Positions 13,966-26,406 of a DNA stretch of 64,000 nucleotides are shown piece by piece (position 1 is the first letter of the stretch; each line of letters starts with the position of its first letter). Location of the stretch: the NCBI RefSeq assembly GCF_020080835.1, contig NC_058162.1, positions 6,525,323 through 6,589,322 of the forward strand. The letters run 5' to 3'. The translations under genes were made by a program, and so were the position numbers. Origin of the DNA: Cotesia glomerata. Taxonomy: Eukaryota > Arthropoda > Insecta > Hymenoptera > Braconidae. The notes beneath the pieces are model-generated. The model had not been told where the DNA came from. It made no database searches and was given only the letters and a program-made list of their open reading frames with translations.

Positions 13966-16900
13966 ATTAATTTTGAGATTTTTTTTGTAGAACGAAAATT
14001 TATCCTTATTTTATTTATTTTAAAAACTCCGAGCGCGGATGTTTTTCGGAGTGAAATTCGAAATCACTCCAAAATCACTCTGAAATCACTCCGCAAATAA
14101 AAACTCCGGATTCACTCCCTACGCAGAGTGATTAATTACTTCACTCCGGAACTCCGAGTGATGGGAGTGAAATGGAAGTGAAATTCACTCCCGATTCACT
14201 CCGGATTTCTTACAGTGTATGGGATATAACGCAACTTGTCAGGATGATAGTGTCGACAATTAGCAACGGATCTCTATCAAACTCAACATACTTATTCTAC
14301 AGATAAATACCGAAGTTAAGTTCGAAGATGAGCTTAATCGATGAAGTAATTTAGAAATACCGGGATTACAAAATTTTCGAAATCTTAAAAATTCATTTTT
14401 CTTCACTTTCTTACTCGAATTACTTTTAAATGGGATAACTTATTGAATCTCTGTAAATTTCATCTGAAAGCTCGTTAAACAAGCTTGAATTTGAGTACTA
14501 TATCATATGTGTAGTCTCAAAATTATGTCCTATGTACTAGTTTTTTTTTTTTTTTTTTTTTTTGTATATAATTCGAGTAGTTTTTTTTCTATTCGTCATG
14601 AAATCTACTTCCATTTGGGCTTTCGAATGGCCTTTTTTTAAATCTGAGTTTAATAAAAACATTAAAATTGAAGACAGCATATTTTTCAATTGAGACATCT
14701 TACAGATATTTATTACCATAATTAATTTCGTTGAAGATAAGGAAAACAGTTGATATTTTGAAAAGTTATATAAAATGGTAATTATTAAAAGTTAAAAGAG
14801 ATGCGCTTAACGATTTATGTATATATGACACACAATTCACAAGAATGTAAGATTGTCGGACTTGACACATTTATTAGACTCGGAGACTCTCACTTGTATT
14901 GTAGTAGCTAAACCCGCATGACAGTCATGCACGTATAGTAGTACCGTGCTTGGAATACGTCGGATTTATTCGCGAATAAGTCGACTACATGCCGACTAAT
15001 GTGGCAACCACGTGCTCTTTATTCGCTTGATACTCCCTTCACATCTAAACTGTAATGTACTGTGTTTAATGTACATTATATACCCGGCAGGTTATCAAAA
15101 CGCACGTGCGTTTAGTTATTTTATTTGAAGCCTCGTTATCCCAAAGAGGGACTATACTAACGATGCCGACGTTTTTTTTTATACTTTTTTTGCTTTTTCA
15201 TTACTCTTTACTCTTTGTCGTATAAAAATAAACTGTTACATAAATATTCAACGCGTACACTTTTTCCACGTATTATTTAATTACGCTATGATGGTATTTT
15301 TAGAATAAGAATGTTACACTTTCAATATGGATTACATTGCTTAAATCTTTTAGAAGTAAAGAAAATAGCGACGTCTATGATTCACGGAGATAAGAAAATA
15401 GTAATATTTATCATTATATAACAGTAACGAGCCTCATTTTTAATAAAATTGTTAATTATACAATCTATGATAATATTCATTACTATTTTATGGTAATTAA
15501 TTATAATGTTACACTGTAACTAATTAAGGAGTAAATAGCACTATTATACCATTTCTAGGAATTGAAGCTATGTAGAATACCACTCAGTCCTATATTAAAT
15601 AGATTTCATTGATTTAAATAAATGAGCTGCAATATAACTAAAAAATATTGATAATAACGAAATATTGGTATTGATCATGACACTAGCATAAAAGTCAACA
15701 ATAATATTTAAGTAAATATTTTAATTAAATATTGAGTAGCTATCGAGTTCTTATTGCGATAATTTACAGTAAATTTTTCATTTTCTTCAGCTTGCTTTCA
15801 TTTAATAATAAACTTTATTATTTTTCAATTTTTTTAAACTGAAATTGCTTTTATCAAAATTTTTATAATTTGCTTTTTTATAAAAGTAAAAAAAAACTAT
15901 TTATTACATTTTGATTTAATGAATTTAAGATTGTTTTTAGTTTTTTTTTAATTTGTTCAATTATTGATTGAATTTTAATATATATCCAATTTATAATAAA
16001 TTTATTTATTTATTAATGCATAACCTTACTGATTGAATTATAAATATACAGGAGATAATAAATGAAACTATGTAGAACAGCCCCTACGGAAAAATTATAT
16101 ATCCTAGAATATACTCTAGAATATATGCTAAGATATACGAAAATTCGCAAAAAAATATATGCTACGATATATGTGCTAGTATATATTCCAGTATATATCC
16201 CGGATATATCCATGGATATATATACTTGCGCTCGTATGTGTCCCGTTGTACGTAAAATTTTTTTGAGATCTACACTGATAGAAGGATTTATTTGTATTAA
16301 AAAAATATTTGTTAATAGTTAACAAATCATTTATTAGAGACCATTTTTTAGTATCAAACAAATATTTCTTAGTATTTAAAATGATTTGTTTGTATTTAAT
16401 AAATCAGATATTCATTTATTAAATATTAATAAATCTTTTTAAATACTAAGAAATATTTGTTAAGGACTAAAAAGTGGTCTCTAATAAATGATTTGTTAAA
16501 TATTAACAAATATTTTTAACTATAAACAAATCCTTCTATCAGTGTATAGTCTGGTTCATAATCAATGGACGTAAGACATGCATATATATATCTTAGAATA
16601 TATCATAGGATATATACTAAAATATATCCTAGAATATATTCTAGGATATATCGGAGGATATATTCTAGAATATATCCTAAGATATATTTTTCGGCGAATT
16701 TTCTTATACTCAGCATATATCTTTGAATATATACTAGGATATATTCCCAGCATATATTCTAGGATACATAATTTTTCCGTGGGGGAGGGATGAGTTGGAC
16801 TGTTATAATATTCTTCTCAATGTATAATAATAATAATTACTATGTTAACATGTCGGAGTCACTATCAAGAATTGAGAAAATTAATCTGTCCAGGAATTTC

Positions 16901-19900
16901 CGCCTTAAAAAAATCCTCGTTACCATTTTAAATAGTAATATTTACCATTTTAAATTGAAAATATAACTATTATTTCTTCTTTCCGTGTTAAGTAATGGAA
17001 AAGAATTTAATTTCAATTTTAATTGCGCTAAAAAATTAAAATTAAAAAGCTCAATTTTTAAATCAATAAATCACTCACAAAAATCAAAAGATTAAAAAAA
17101 AAACCAATTCTTCTTTTCACTGTTTGCATAATATTTTCTCTAGCTTCTACAAGCGTCGCGACGAGGTTTTATTAGATCATTGGTCTCTCAGTACCGTCGA
17201 CCTGATCGAGGGTTTGAAAAAGTCTTTATTTTTTCTATTTTTTTCTTTACGACTCGCTAAAAATTTTGTTAGAATATTTACGTGACACTCTCTTCACAAA
17301 TTATTATTTTTTTTACAATGTTTTCCAGTGATAGTAATAAATGTGTGTTGGAAACTCCATATTCGGGAATATTTTTATCAACTCTTTCGTACAGCTAAGA
17401 ACGATTTTCACGGTCCGTTTTCATTTTTCTGGTAAGCTAAACTCGGAAAATAAATGGTTAAACATTTTCCATCTCCATCTATATACTTCATACTATAAAC
17501 TATATACTAGCCATTGAATATTCAAACTTTTAACAGATAGAAGTGGCTGAAGCATTTGGATATTGTCCAAGAAACGGATGCCGTAACTAACGAGCTATAA
17601 TTTACTATTTCCTTTTTTCGAGCTCATTCGTTCTACAAATATATTGACTCTTATATATTTTAAATATACACATATATTTTTTTTTTATTTGTTTTAGTAT
17701 ATGTTATACTTGGCAACTATTATGAGCACATGGGTCTCCTGATGGCATTAAATGACAAGAAATTACTTGAAAATGGTAACTATTACTTCATTTTATTGTT
17801 TTTATTCCTGATATTATTATTTTATTATATTTTTATTCATTAAACCAAGATTAGATACAATACGTAAATTTTCAATTAAGTTTTAATTTATTTTGAAAAC
17901 TCTTTTACAAGAAGATATTTTTATTGCAACCATTTAATCAAACTACATAATTTAACTTAAAACCAAGAACTTAATTATGTATCAACCCAGTTTCTTCTAT
18001 TCCACAGTTTTCTGTATTCTAGTTCTGTAACATATGACCCGCAGACAGAATATCTGGAACGAAATAACTTATTGACATAATCAGCGCTGGTGTAATAACT
18101 GTAAATTTTAAAACTAAAATCTTTTGTTGAATTTTATCACTTCAATTTTCAAAAGTATTGAATAATAATTATAATAAAAAGAAACCTGCCGTTCTTTTTT
18201 ATACTTTTAATCACAATACATGTAGTTTAGATATTTTTTAAATAAATTTTGAAAATAACATTAATATCTTCAAAAATAAACTTATAGAACAAACAAACAA
18301 ACTATTAAAAACTCCTCCAAAAATTTAACAAAAAAAAACTCTCTCTGTTACAAAATTTTCCTTATTCTCTTAATTATTTCGATAGTAAATTGACTATCGT
18401 CAATAAATATAGTGAATTCAGGATATAATATAATAGTAGGGTATAAAATAATATAATATAAAAGTTAATTTGCAGAAACTTTAATGTAATGTAATGTAAA
18501 ATAATTAAAAAATTTTAAATTTCAAATCTAGTAAAGAGTGATATTAATGATAAAATGAAATATTTAAGTAAAAAGTGGTGCTAGAACCAAAGCTTTAATT
18601 ATTTAATAAAATGCAGATTAATATAAAATACTGTGATGAAAAATTGTAAAAAGCAGTTCTTACTGTTGTACAGTATTAAATAAATCTAATCTATTTTAGT
18701 GAAGTAGAAACACAAGTATTTAAAATAAAATATTAAAAAATTGTACTTTTACATATTCTAAGTACATGAAATTATGATTAATGAGACGTTGCTAATATTT
18801 TATTCGTATATTAATGTCACTACATTATTATCGTTCAAGTTTATTCATTCAAATAACTTTCAAAAGTTTTCCAGTATAACAATCATTAAATTAAAATCCT
18901 TAAGAATTTAAATATTTATGATTATCTTTAACTGTTTAAAATAGATCGAAAATGTAAATAAGAAACTACAAGCACAGAAATTGCAAACTGTTACAACCAT
19001 CTGCTATTTCCAATTTATTGAATATTCATAAATTTTGTTGTTTTGCTTATTAACACGTTTAATTCTCCCGAGTGAGTTTTAATTATTTACCAATTTATAT
19101 AATTTATCATCTTCACTTTTTAAATCAAAGTTAGTCACAAATTTCATACTTTAACTTCGTTAAATTATCATTATTATTATTACATCATGTATAAGTCTGC
19201 CTTGCCGGGTAGCTGTTAAGTTAATAAATTGAATCAATTCGTCTACCCCTATAAATCTAATTATTGACATTTTTAATGGGAAAAAAACTTGACCTCACAA
19301 ATAATCTAGAAAAAAAAAAATTAAAAAAATAAGTTAGTCAGTTGTAAATATTATGTAAATGTACAGTATGATTTAATACTTTATTATTGACCTTAGGAGA
19401 CTATTGGGTGGTTGGAGTGGACCCGGAACAGTATGACGAACAACAACCCGACAAGTATCTTCGTGGTCTGTGGCAAAAGCAGACGGATCTTTCAGTTCTT
19501 CGCGCTTACAGAAGTTACTTTAGTATCGTAGCTTCGGCTCCAGTAAACTTTGACAACTTTACCAGATTAATTCACGAGTACAGACAGAAGCCACCCTTCA
19601 ACTTCAGTAATCCACTGGCGAACGTTGGCGGAATAGTTCAGGTGACTTGAGACACCATACTACAATTATCATAAAAATTTTATTGACGGTTATGTAGTCA
19701 ACTGCTACTATACCCACTTTTATATTTTTTATTTTTCTTTCAAAGTAGATAGTACCAGAGACGGCTTATCTCTACGACGCTGTTCATCTCTATGAAAGAT
19801 CTCTTCTAGCTGCCTTAAATGAGGGTCGTGATCCTAGAGATGGTCGCAAGATGGTTGAAGCACTTCACGGGGTTCATTATCACAGCGCTATGGGGTGTGT

Positions 19901-22900
19901 ATTTATTTTTTCACTTTTGTACGGCTTATAATAAGAAGCACTGAAGTGTGCTCTACCATCGAAAAATTTTTTTCGCTTCCTTTTTTCAATTATTTTTATT
20001 GTTATTGTTTTGTTAGCTTACAGATCCAAAATAATTTGTGTATCATCAAAAAGATAATTTAATGAAGATTAATTCTACAAATTTCAAAATTTTATTGAGT
20101 GTTAAAGATAAAAAGATACCATTAAAATAAATTAACAAATTTGTTCATGTTTTCGCAATAGAAAAATTTCCGGAGCTTGGAAACACAATAAGTTGATAAA
20201 AATTCATTATTTAAGAAAGATTTAGTATTTTAAATGATACTGAAATCAGTAGACATTTAAAAATTTTTTATTTTTTTTTCATTAATTAAATAAGAACTAA
20301 AAAAATTATTTTTAAAAAATTGCACTTAAAGTTTTTCAAATTTTCTACATGTAAAAATTAAAAAAAATTTTTTTTTTGTAATAATTTATTTGATCAGAAA
20401 AATCTTAAAAATTGTCAGATGTCTGATAGTTAAATGTTCATTATCTTAAATCGCTATCTGACTCGGTTTTGTTTATTTATAATTCGGCTGCCCAATTTTA
20501 AAACATAGTAACTGCAAAATTTTTATACCTGATTTTTTTTAGTATTGCTGCATTTCTTATAACTTTTGGACCTTAACTTCAAGTATTTTTTCTGAAAAAT
20601 ATTTATATTCAAGCATTTACTATTCATAAATCAAATTTTCTATCGATTTGGTGAGCAAACTTTTTTTTAATAAGAAAAATTAAAAAAAATCTTAAAATTG
20701 TCAGTTACTGTGTTTTGAAATTGGGCAGCCGAATTAATGAAAAACTAAACTGATGTCTTCTTTCTTATTATATCTAAAAAATACACGGTAAATTTTGTTC
20801 CATATACGCATGCGTGTTATAAGAAAAGCTGAAGCTGAATTGAGTAAGGAAATTTACCGCGAAACATTTTAAATAAATAGTATATTATATATCTAAGGCA
20901 GTAAGATCGGCTTTGCCGCGGTGAACAATTACATGTGAGCTGAGGCTTTCTTACTTTACTACCCTAGGTATGTAATATACTATTAATAATTTCAATAATA
21001 AATTTTCACGATACTGAAATCAGTAGACAGCTAAAAATTTTTAAAATAAATTATTTATGAAAAACAAAAATATTTTTAAAAATTACTTATTTTTTTATTT
21101 TCTTTATTTTCTTTTATTTTTTTTATTTTCTACATTTGGAATTTTTTTTACCAATTTTTCTTCACCATAATTTAATTGTTACAAAAATCTAAAAAATTGT
21201 AATGTCTGTTAATTTCTTCTTTAAATTAAAATTAAATTTTTTTTCTCCCCTTCTCCTGATCATTTTCCAATAAAGAATATTTTTTATAAAAATTTTTTAG
21301 ATTTTCCAAACTTTTAAAAATTATTGTTATCAATAAAATAAACTCAAATTTTATAATTGAAGTAATCAATAAATAATTTCCACAGATACATGGTCTACAT
21401 GGATAAAAATGGTGATGCTGAAGGAAATTACACACTGATTTCTCTGGACAATCGTTCGGACACTGGACACGGGCTGTATCCCATCGGTTATTTTATTGGA
21501 AAAGAAGAAGTTACAAGCCTGCCTGTAAGTTTACTTTTTTTACTAACACGAAACTTGAATACCAATGAAGTATTGATTCTATTTATTATTCAAATATTAC
21601 TTTTGTGATGGCCAGAGATAGTGATAGTGATACGATAAGTTATTAAATAATGTAGAGAGAAGTCTGTGTAATATTTCGCGAATCGATAGACGAGTGGGGT
21701 AATAGTTCTTCCCATCCCTCAATTTTCTTTGATGGCTATTTCAACTTCACAAGTAGAGAACAGAGTTTAAGCTGTTAGCTTTTGAAGCCAACTGCTACTC
21801 CGATTTTTTGCTTCAATGCCAAAATATTATTGATAAATGTCTCAACTTGCTTGAATTTATTAGTAAAATTTTTTTCTTTCAGAAATTAAGACTGACAAGA
21901 GAAATTATGTGGCTGGGTAATGGTCCGCCTCTTGCTGAACCACTCTGCGGATATCACGATGAAAAGTGTAATGGTAATATATTTATTATTATTATTATTT
22001 TAATATATTGCAATTCTCTAAAACTTACCGACTTTTAACGAGGTGATAATTTTTAGCTCACACTGGAGAAATAGTCGGTGGAATTGCTGGAGGATTACTC
22101 ATTATTTTTATATCAATTTCGTTGATTCTTTATCGCAACTGGAAATATGAGCAAGAATTAGATTCACTTTTATGGAAAGTCAATTATAAGGACATTCAAA
22201 TACGGGAAAATAAGGATGAAAATGTTAATTGTGAAGCAAAGACACATTCTAAGGTAATTTCTTTTTTACTAATTCATTTTTTGGGTTTATTAATTAATGA
22301 TAACTAGCAATTTGCACTAACTATGCGACTGCTGAGATTTACGGATTATGAATAAGAAAACTTTGGTTTAATGATTTTTTTATATTCATAATCACATAAT
22401 AGATAGTTTAGGTACTTTTGAAATAAATTTTAAAAATAACAGTGCTATTACAGGATCAATTATAAATAATTTAATGGACAAATGTGACGAAACAAATTTA
22501 TAGAACCAACAAAGGGGGCGTCCATTAATTACGTGAGGTGTTTTAGGGGGGGAGTGGATCATGCTAAATCTTACCAAATCTCACTTAGGGGGAAGGGGGG
22601 GATCTTAACAAATATCACGTAATTTTTTCTCTAGCAGAAAACAGTGTAAAATTGCGTGAAAAAGTATTTCTATAATCAAATATGGCCAAATTTGACACAA
22701 TAGTGTTTGTCGTATTCGTCTGAACCCTGTAGAGCAGCAAAGTAGCGCTCGATTGTTTAATTTGATTATTGATCGATAGGATTCACTAATTTTTTAGGTA
22801 TAGATTTCTTTAGAAATCTATCGGTGGGAGCCGGTATCATGTCGTAATTTTAATACAATTTTGTCATAATATGTTTAATTATCTTCAATTTAAACTATTG

Positions 22901-25900
22901 TTCGTCGACTTTTAATACTTTTTTCAATTTATTTCGTAGTTGAGAAAATTCAAAAAAAATCAATAATAAATTAAATTTTAGCTTTTATCATCAAATGACT
23001 TTTATATGTAAAAAATCTTATTTTTTAGGTAGATGTCTTTAAATATCTATTTGCTGTAGTCAGTCTCATATCGTTATTTGCAAAAATATAATAAAAAATG
23101 AATTTTAGGACATTACGGCCTTTTAATAACGTGTTTTTTTCAATATTCAAACAAGAAATCTACCTATCCATGTCGGGTGTAGCCGAATGGCACTTTTTTT
23201 CTCAATAATCCAACCCGTTTACAGCCAAAACATAAATTTTGAATAATCTCGTGTGAGATTAGGGGAGGGGGGAGGGAGTTGAGGAAAATCTTACGAAATC
23301 TTATCAAGGGGGGAGGGGGGGTTAAAAAATTCTCAAAAATGCCTCACGCAATTTATGGACGCCCCCAAACTATTCAAAACTGCTCCAAAAACTTTACATA
23401 AAAAATTGACTATCACTGAAAAATATATAAAACCGTGAAAAGACACAAATTCTTATCAAAACCTATTTAATGATACTAAATTTAATTATAAAAATTCTTT
23501 TAAAAATAATAATATATTCGTCACAAAATTTTTTTTACTCTCTCAATTATTTAAATCATAAATGACTATCGCTGAAAAAATATCAAACCCAATTTACGAT
23601 AAAGATATACCCGTTACAAAATTTTTCTTAGTCTCTTAATTATATAAATTAATTTTTGACTTATAACAACATTCACACGTACAAAACAAAATAAGTAAAT
23701 AAAAAAATTTTGTTTATCGCGAAATTCGAATCTATTTAAAACAACTTCGAAAGCTTATCATAATAAATTAACTATTGCTGAAAAGCATATGAAACATTAA
23801 AAAGGCATAAATTCAGGACAAATCCTTCCTAATGAACTATATTTAATTTAAAAAACTCATTTTATCATATAAATACGCCAGAAACAAAATTTTCCTAATT
23901 CTCCTAATTATATAGACTGACGACCTAGCAGTCACTATGTGACTGCCGTGACTTGTAAACTATAAATAAATAAAATTTTGCTTTATTAAATAATGACTTC
24001 TGTTAAATTGCATCGTATTTTCTAGACTATTGACTTTTTTAAAGATATAAGCTCACCCCGATGTTACACTCATCAAGAACTTTCATTTGAGTACCCACAT
24101 GCATTTTGATATATTTTTCATGTATACACATATATAATATATATAAATATATGAAATATATAAAAAATTGATGTGGGTACTCAAATGAAAGGTCTTGATG
24201 AGTGCAATGTCAGGGTGAGCTTATATATTCAAAAATGTCAATAGTTCATAAGATACAAGGTCGTTTCTTAATTATGTTAAATTGCACTGTACTTCCTTAA
24301 CTATTAACATTTTTAAAGTTATAAGCTCATCCCGATGTTACACTCATCAAGAGCTTTCATTTGAGTACCCACATGCATTTCGATATATTTTTCATATATA
24401 CATATATATAATATATATAAATATATGCAAAATTGATGTGGGTACTCAAATGAAAGGTCTCGATGAGTGTAATGTCGGGGTGAGCTTATATCTATAAAAA
24501 TGTCAATAATTCACAAGATACAAGGTCAATTTCTTATTCGTGTATCTAGCGATAGATCATTTTCGAATGCTCTATAGCAATAAAAAACGATTTTATCATA
24601 TGACTATCCTGAAGACAAAATTTTTCTTATTCTCTTAATTATATAGATTATAACGAGGATTGATTGTTGATTTTCAGCCTGTTGTAAGGACGAGCCAAGT
24701 ATCTCTGAGCTCAAACCCCGACGCGGATTTCCGCTACTCAATGATTTACACCCAGATTGGATTTTACAAGGGTAGGATGTTTGCGGTAAAGAAAGTCCGT
24801 AAAAAATCTATTGAGATTACGAGGGAAATGAAGAAAGAATTGAAGATAATGCGCGATCTCAGGCATGACAATTTAAACGCTTTTATTGGGGCTTGCACTG
24901 ATCCGCCTAACATTTGTATTGTTGTGGAATATTGTCCCAGAGGTAGCTTGAAAGATATTTTGGAAAATGAAGATATGAAACTGGATAATATGTTCATGGC
25001 TTCTCTAGTCGCGGATATTATTCAAGTGAGTTTTTTCATTATGTATTATTAATGTATAAATATATAATATATATTTTTAGTTTGAAAGTAACGAGGGTTG
25101 AAGAAAATAAATTTCCATCTTATGAGATGAGTATTGCTTTGTGAATATGAATACAAATAGGCTTATATTCTTCAATTTCACAACTCAATAGTTTCCAAGG
25201 GAGCGAAAAATTTATTTATCTAAATATACTAAACAAACTTTTACAAAAATCCATTATTCAAATGATAAATATATTGCTTTTAAATGTAATAAATATTAGT
25301 TCTGATTGCAGCCCTCGAGAAAAATAACAATAATATTTTTTAGCTCTTAATAATAATAAAATTCATATTTATCTACCTTCAATATTTTCTCAACGGTCCT
25401 ATTATACTCGGCACTCCCCTATTTTCTAAAGGCTGTTACGTTGATTAAAATCTTTTATCCCTCACTGTATCAAATATTTTTATGTAATTTAAAAGCCGGA
25501 GATAAGAATTAAATTCCTGCAATTAACTATTATTTTACATTCTTCCGGAACTAAGAATTTTTTTTTTTTTTTTAATTAATTTAACCTTGTTCTTTTTTGG
25601 GAACTTATATGTACGTATCGAGAGATCCTTGATTTGATTTCTACCTCGACGTAATTATTATCACGCAAATGGTCCAATCGTAAAATTCGGAAAAAAGGAC
25701 AATTTCAAGCTTGAGATGTTGACTTAATGAACTTGTTACTTAATAGAAAGAATTATTACGGTAGAAAATAAATTCAGTAAACTTGGGAATTAATTTAGTC
25801 TTTTTTTTTTTTTTTTTTTTTTTTAGATAAATAGAATTTTCTCTTTGAAAAAATCTGTAATAATTTTTCGTCTTTAAGGGATTAGGTGTAATCAAATTAA

Positions 25901-26310
25901 AAAAGAAAATTGATTTTTGAGCTTTGCACTTTCTTGAAGTATTTTATATTAAAAAAATTTTCCTGGAAACTTTAATTTTAATTAAACAACTTTTTTGGGA
26001 GTGAATTAATTTTTGTATTTCATTAATTTGGGTCATTTTTTAATTAAAGTTATTCTTATAAAATTACTCTAAAATTAATCATTTTTGAGTTATCAATTTT
26101 TTTTAATTATACAAAAAAAATAATACCTTTACTTAGACTAAAATTTAACTTCAAATATTTTAACTTCCCGCTTAGAAAATCAAAGATTTTCAAAAATCGG
26201 GAAGTTATTGTTTTCACCCCGTTTTGCAAAAATCGAGTTTTCATCAGATCTCGACGTTTGAAGGTCACAGGAAGCTTCCCTGACTATCCTTGCGAGGTTG
26301 TCACGGTGTC

Positions 26311-26406
<96 letters not shown>

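Larger units (their letters stand above)
11709..14219. mobile_element. Element rich in ACTCC words, split by later insertions
   Basis: The left end (TACACTGTAAAAAATTTGAG) and right end (ATTTCTTACAGTGTA) are inverted. Next to each end are clusters of the words CACTCC and GGAGTGA in both orientations (11,738-11,858 and 14,024-14,205). About 2.2 kb of unrelated sequence lies between them, including the foldback element at 12.24 kb, several palindromes and two TA microsatellites. The reading is one old short element opened by later insertions. Confidence 0.65.
15383..17179. mobile_element. Transposon copy A, inverted partner of 34,385-35,748
   Basis: Starts CACGGAGATAAGAAAATAGT and matches the reverse complement of 34.66-35.75 kb over most of its length, for example around CTAGCTTCTACAAGCGTCGC and GTCCTATATTAAATAGATTT. 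It carries a 705-bp insertion (16,081-16,785) absent from copy B. Its right end stops matching near 17,179, so it lacks the terminal part seen in copy B. No coding capacity was found. Confidence 0.82.
10337..17697. other. Intron 4 of Gyc32E (7.4 kb, repeat-rich)
   Basis: The longest intron of this gene. It is a patchwork of nested transposon remnants, listed separately between 11.2 and 17.2 kb. Stretches 10,337-11,224 and 14,220-15,382 show no exon or recognised repeat, apart from a 23-bp T run at 14,541-14,563. Exon 4 joins exon 5 in phase, so no coding exon is needed inside. Confidence 0.8.
19895..21385. other. Intron 7 of Gyc32E
   Basis: AT-rich intron from GTGTGT to TTTCCACAG. It contains one MITE (20,481-20,735) and a short hairpin element (about 20,873-20,990). 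Confidence 0.75.
22254..24677. other. Intron 10 of Gyc32E
   Basis: Intron from GTAATT to GATTTTCAG, almost wholly made of repeats: a dispersed family (22.3-24.66 kb), an inserted GGGGGCGTCC-ended element (22,514-23,366) and two palindromes near its 3' end. Confidence 0.8.

Noticed and set aside
17536..17592. Possible extra exon (IEVAEAFGYCPRNGC) between Gyc32E exons 4 and 5
   Set aside because: Exon 4 joins directly to exon 5 with a clean split isoleucine codon and the protein continues smoothly; including this piece runs into stops in the needed frame.
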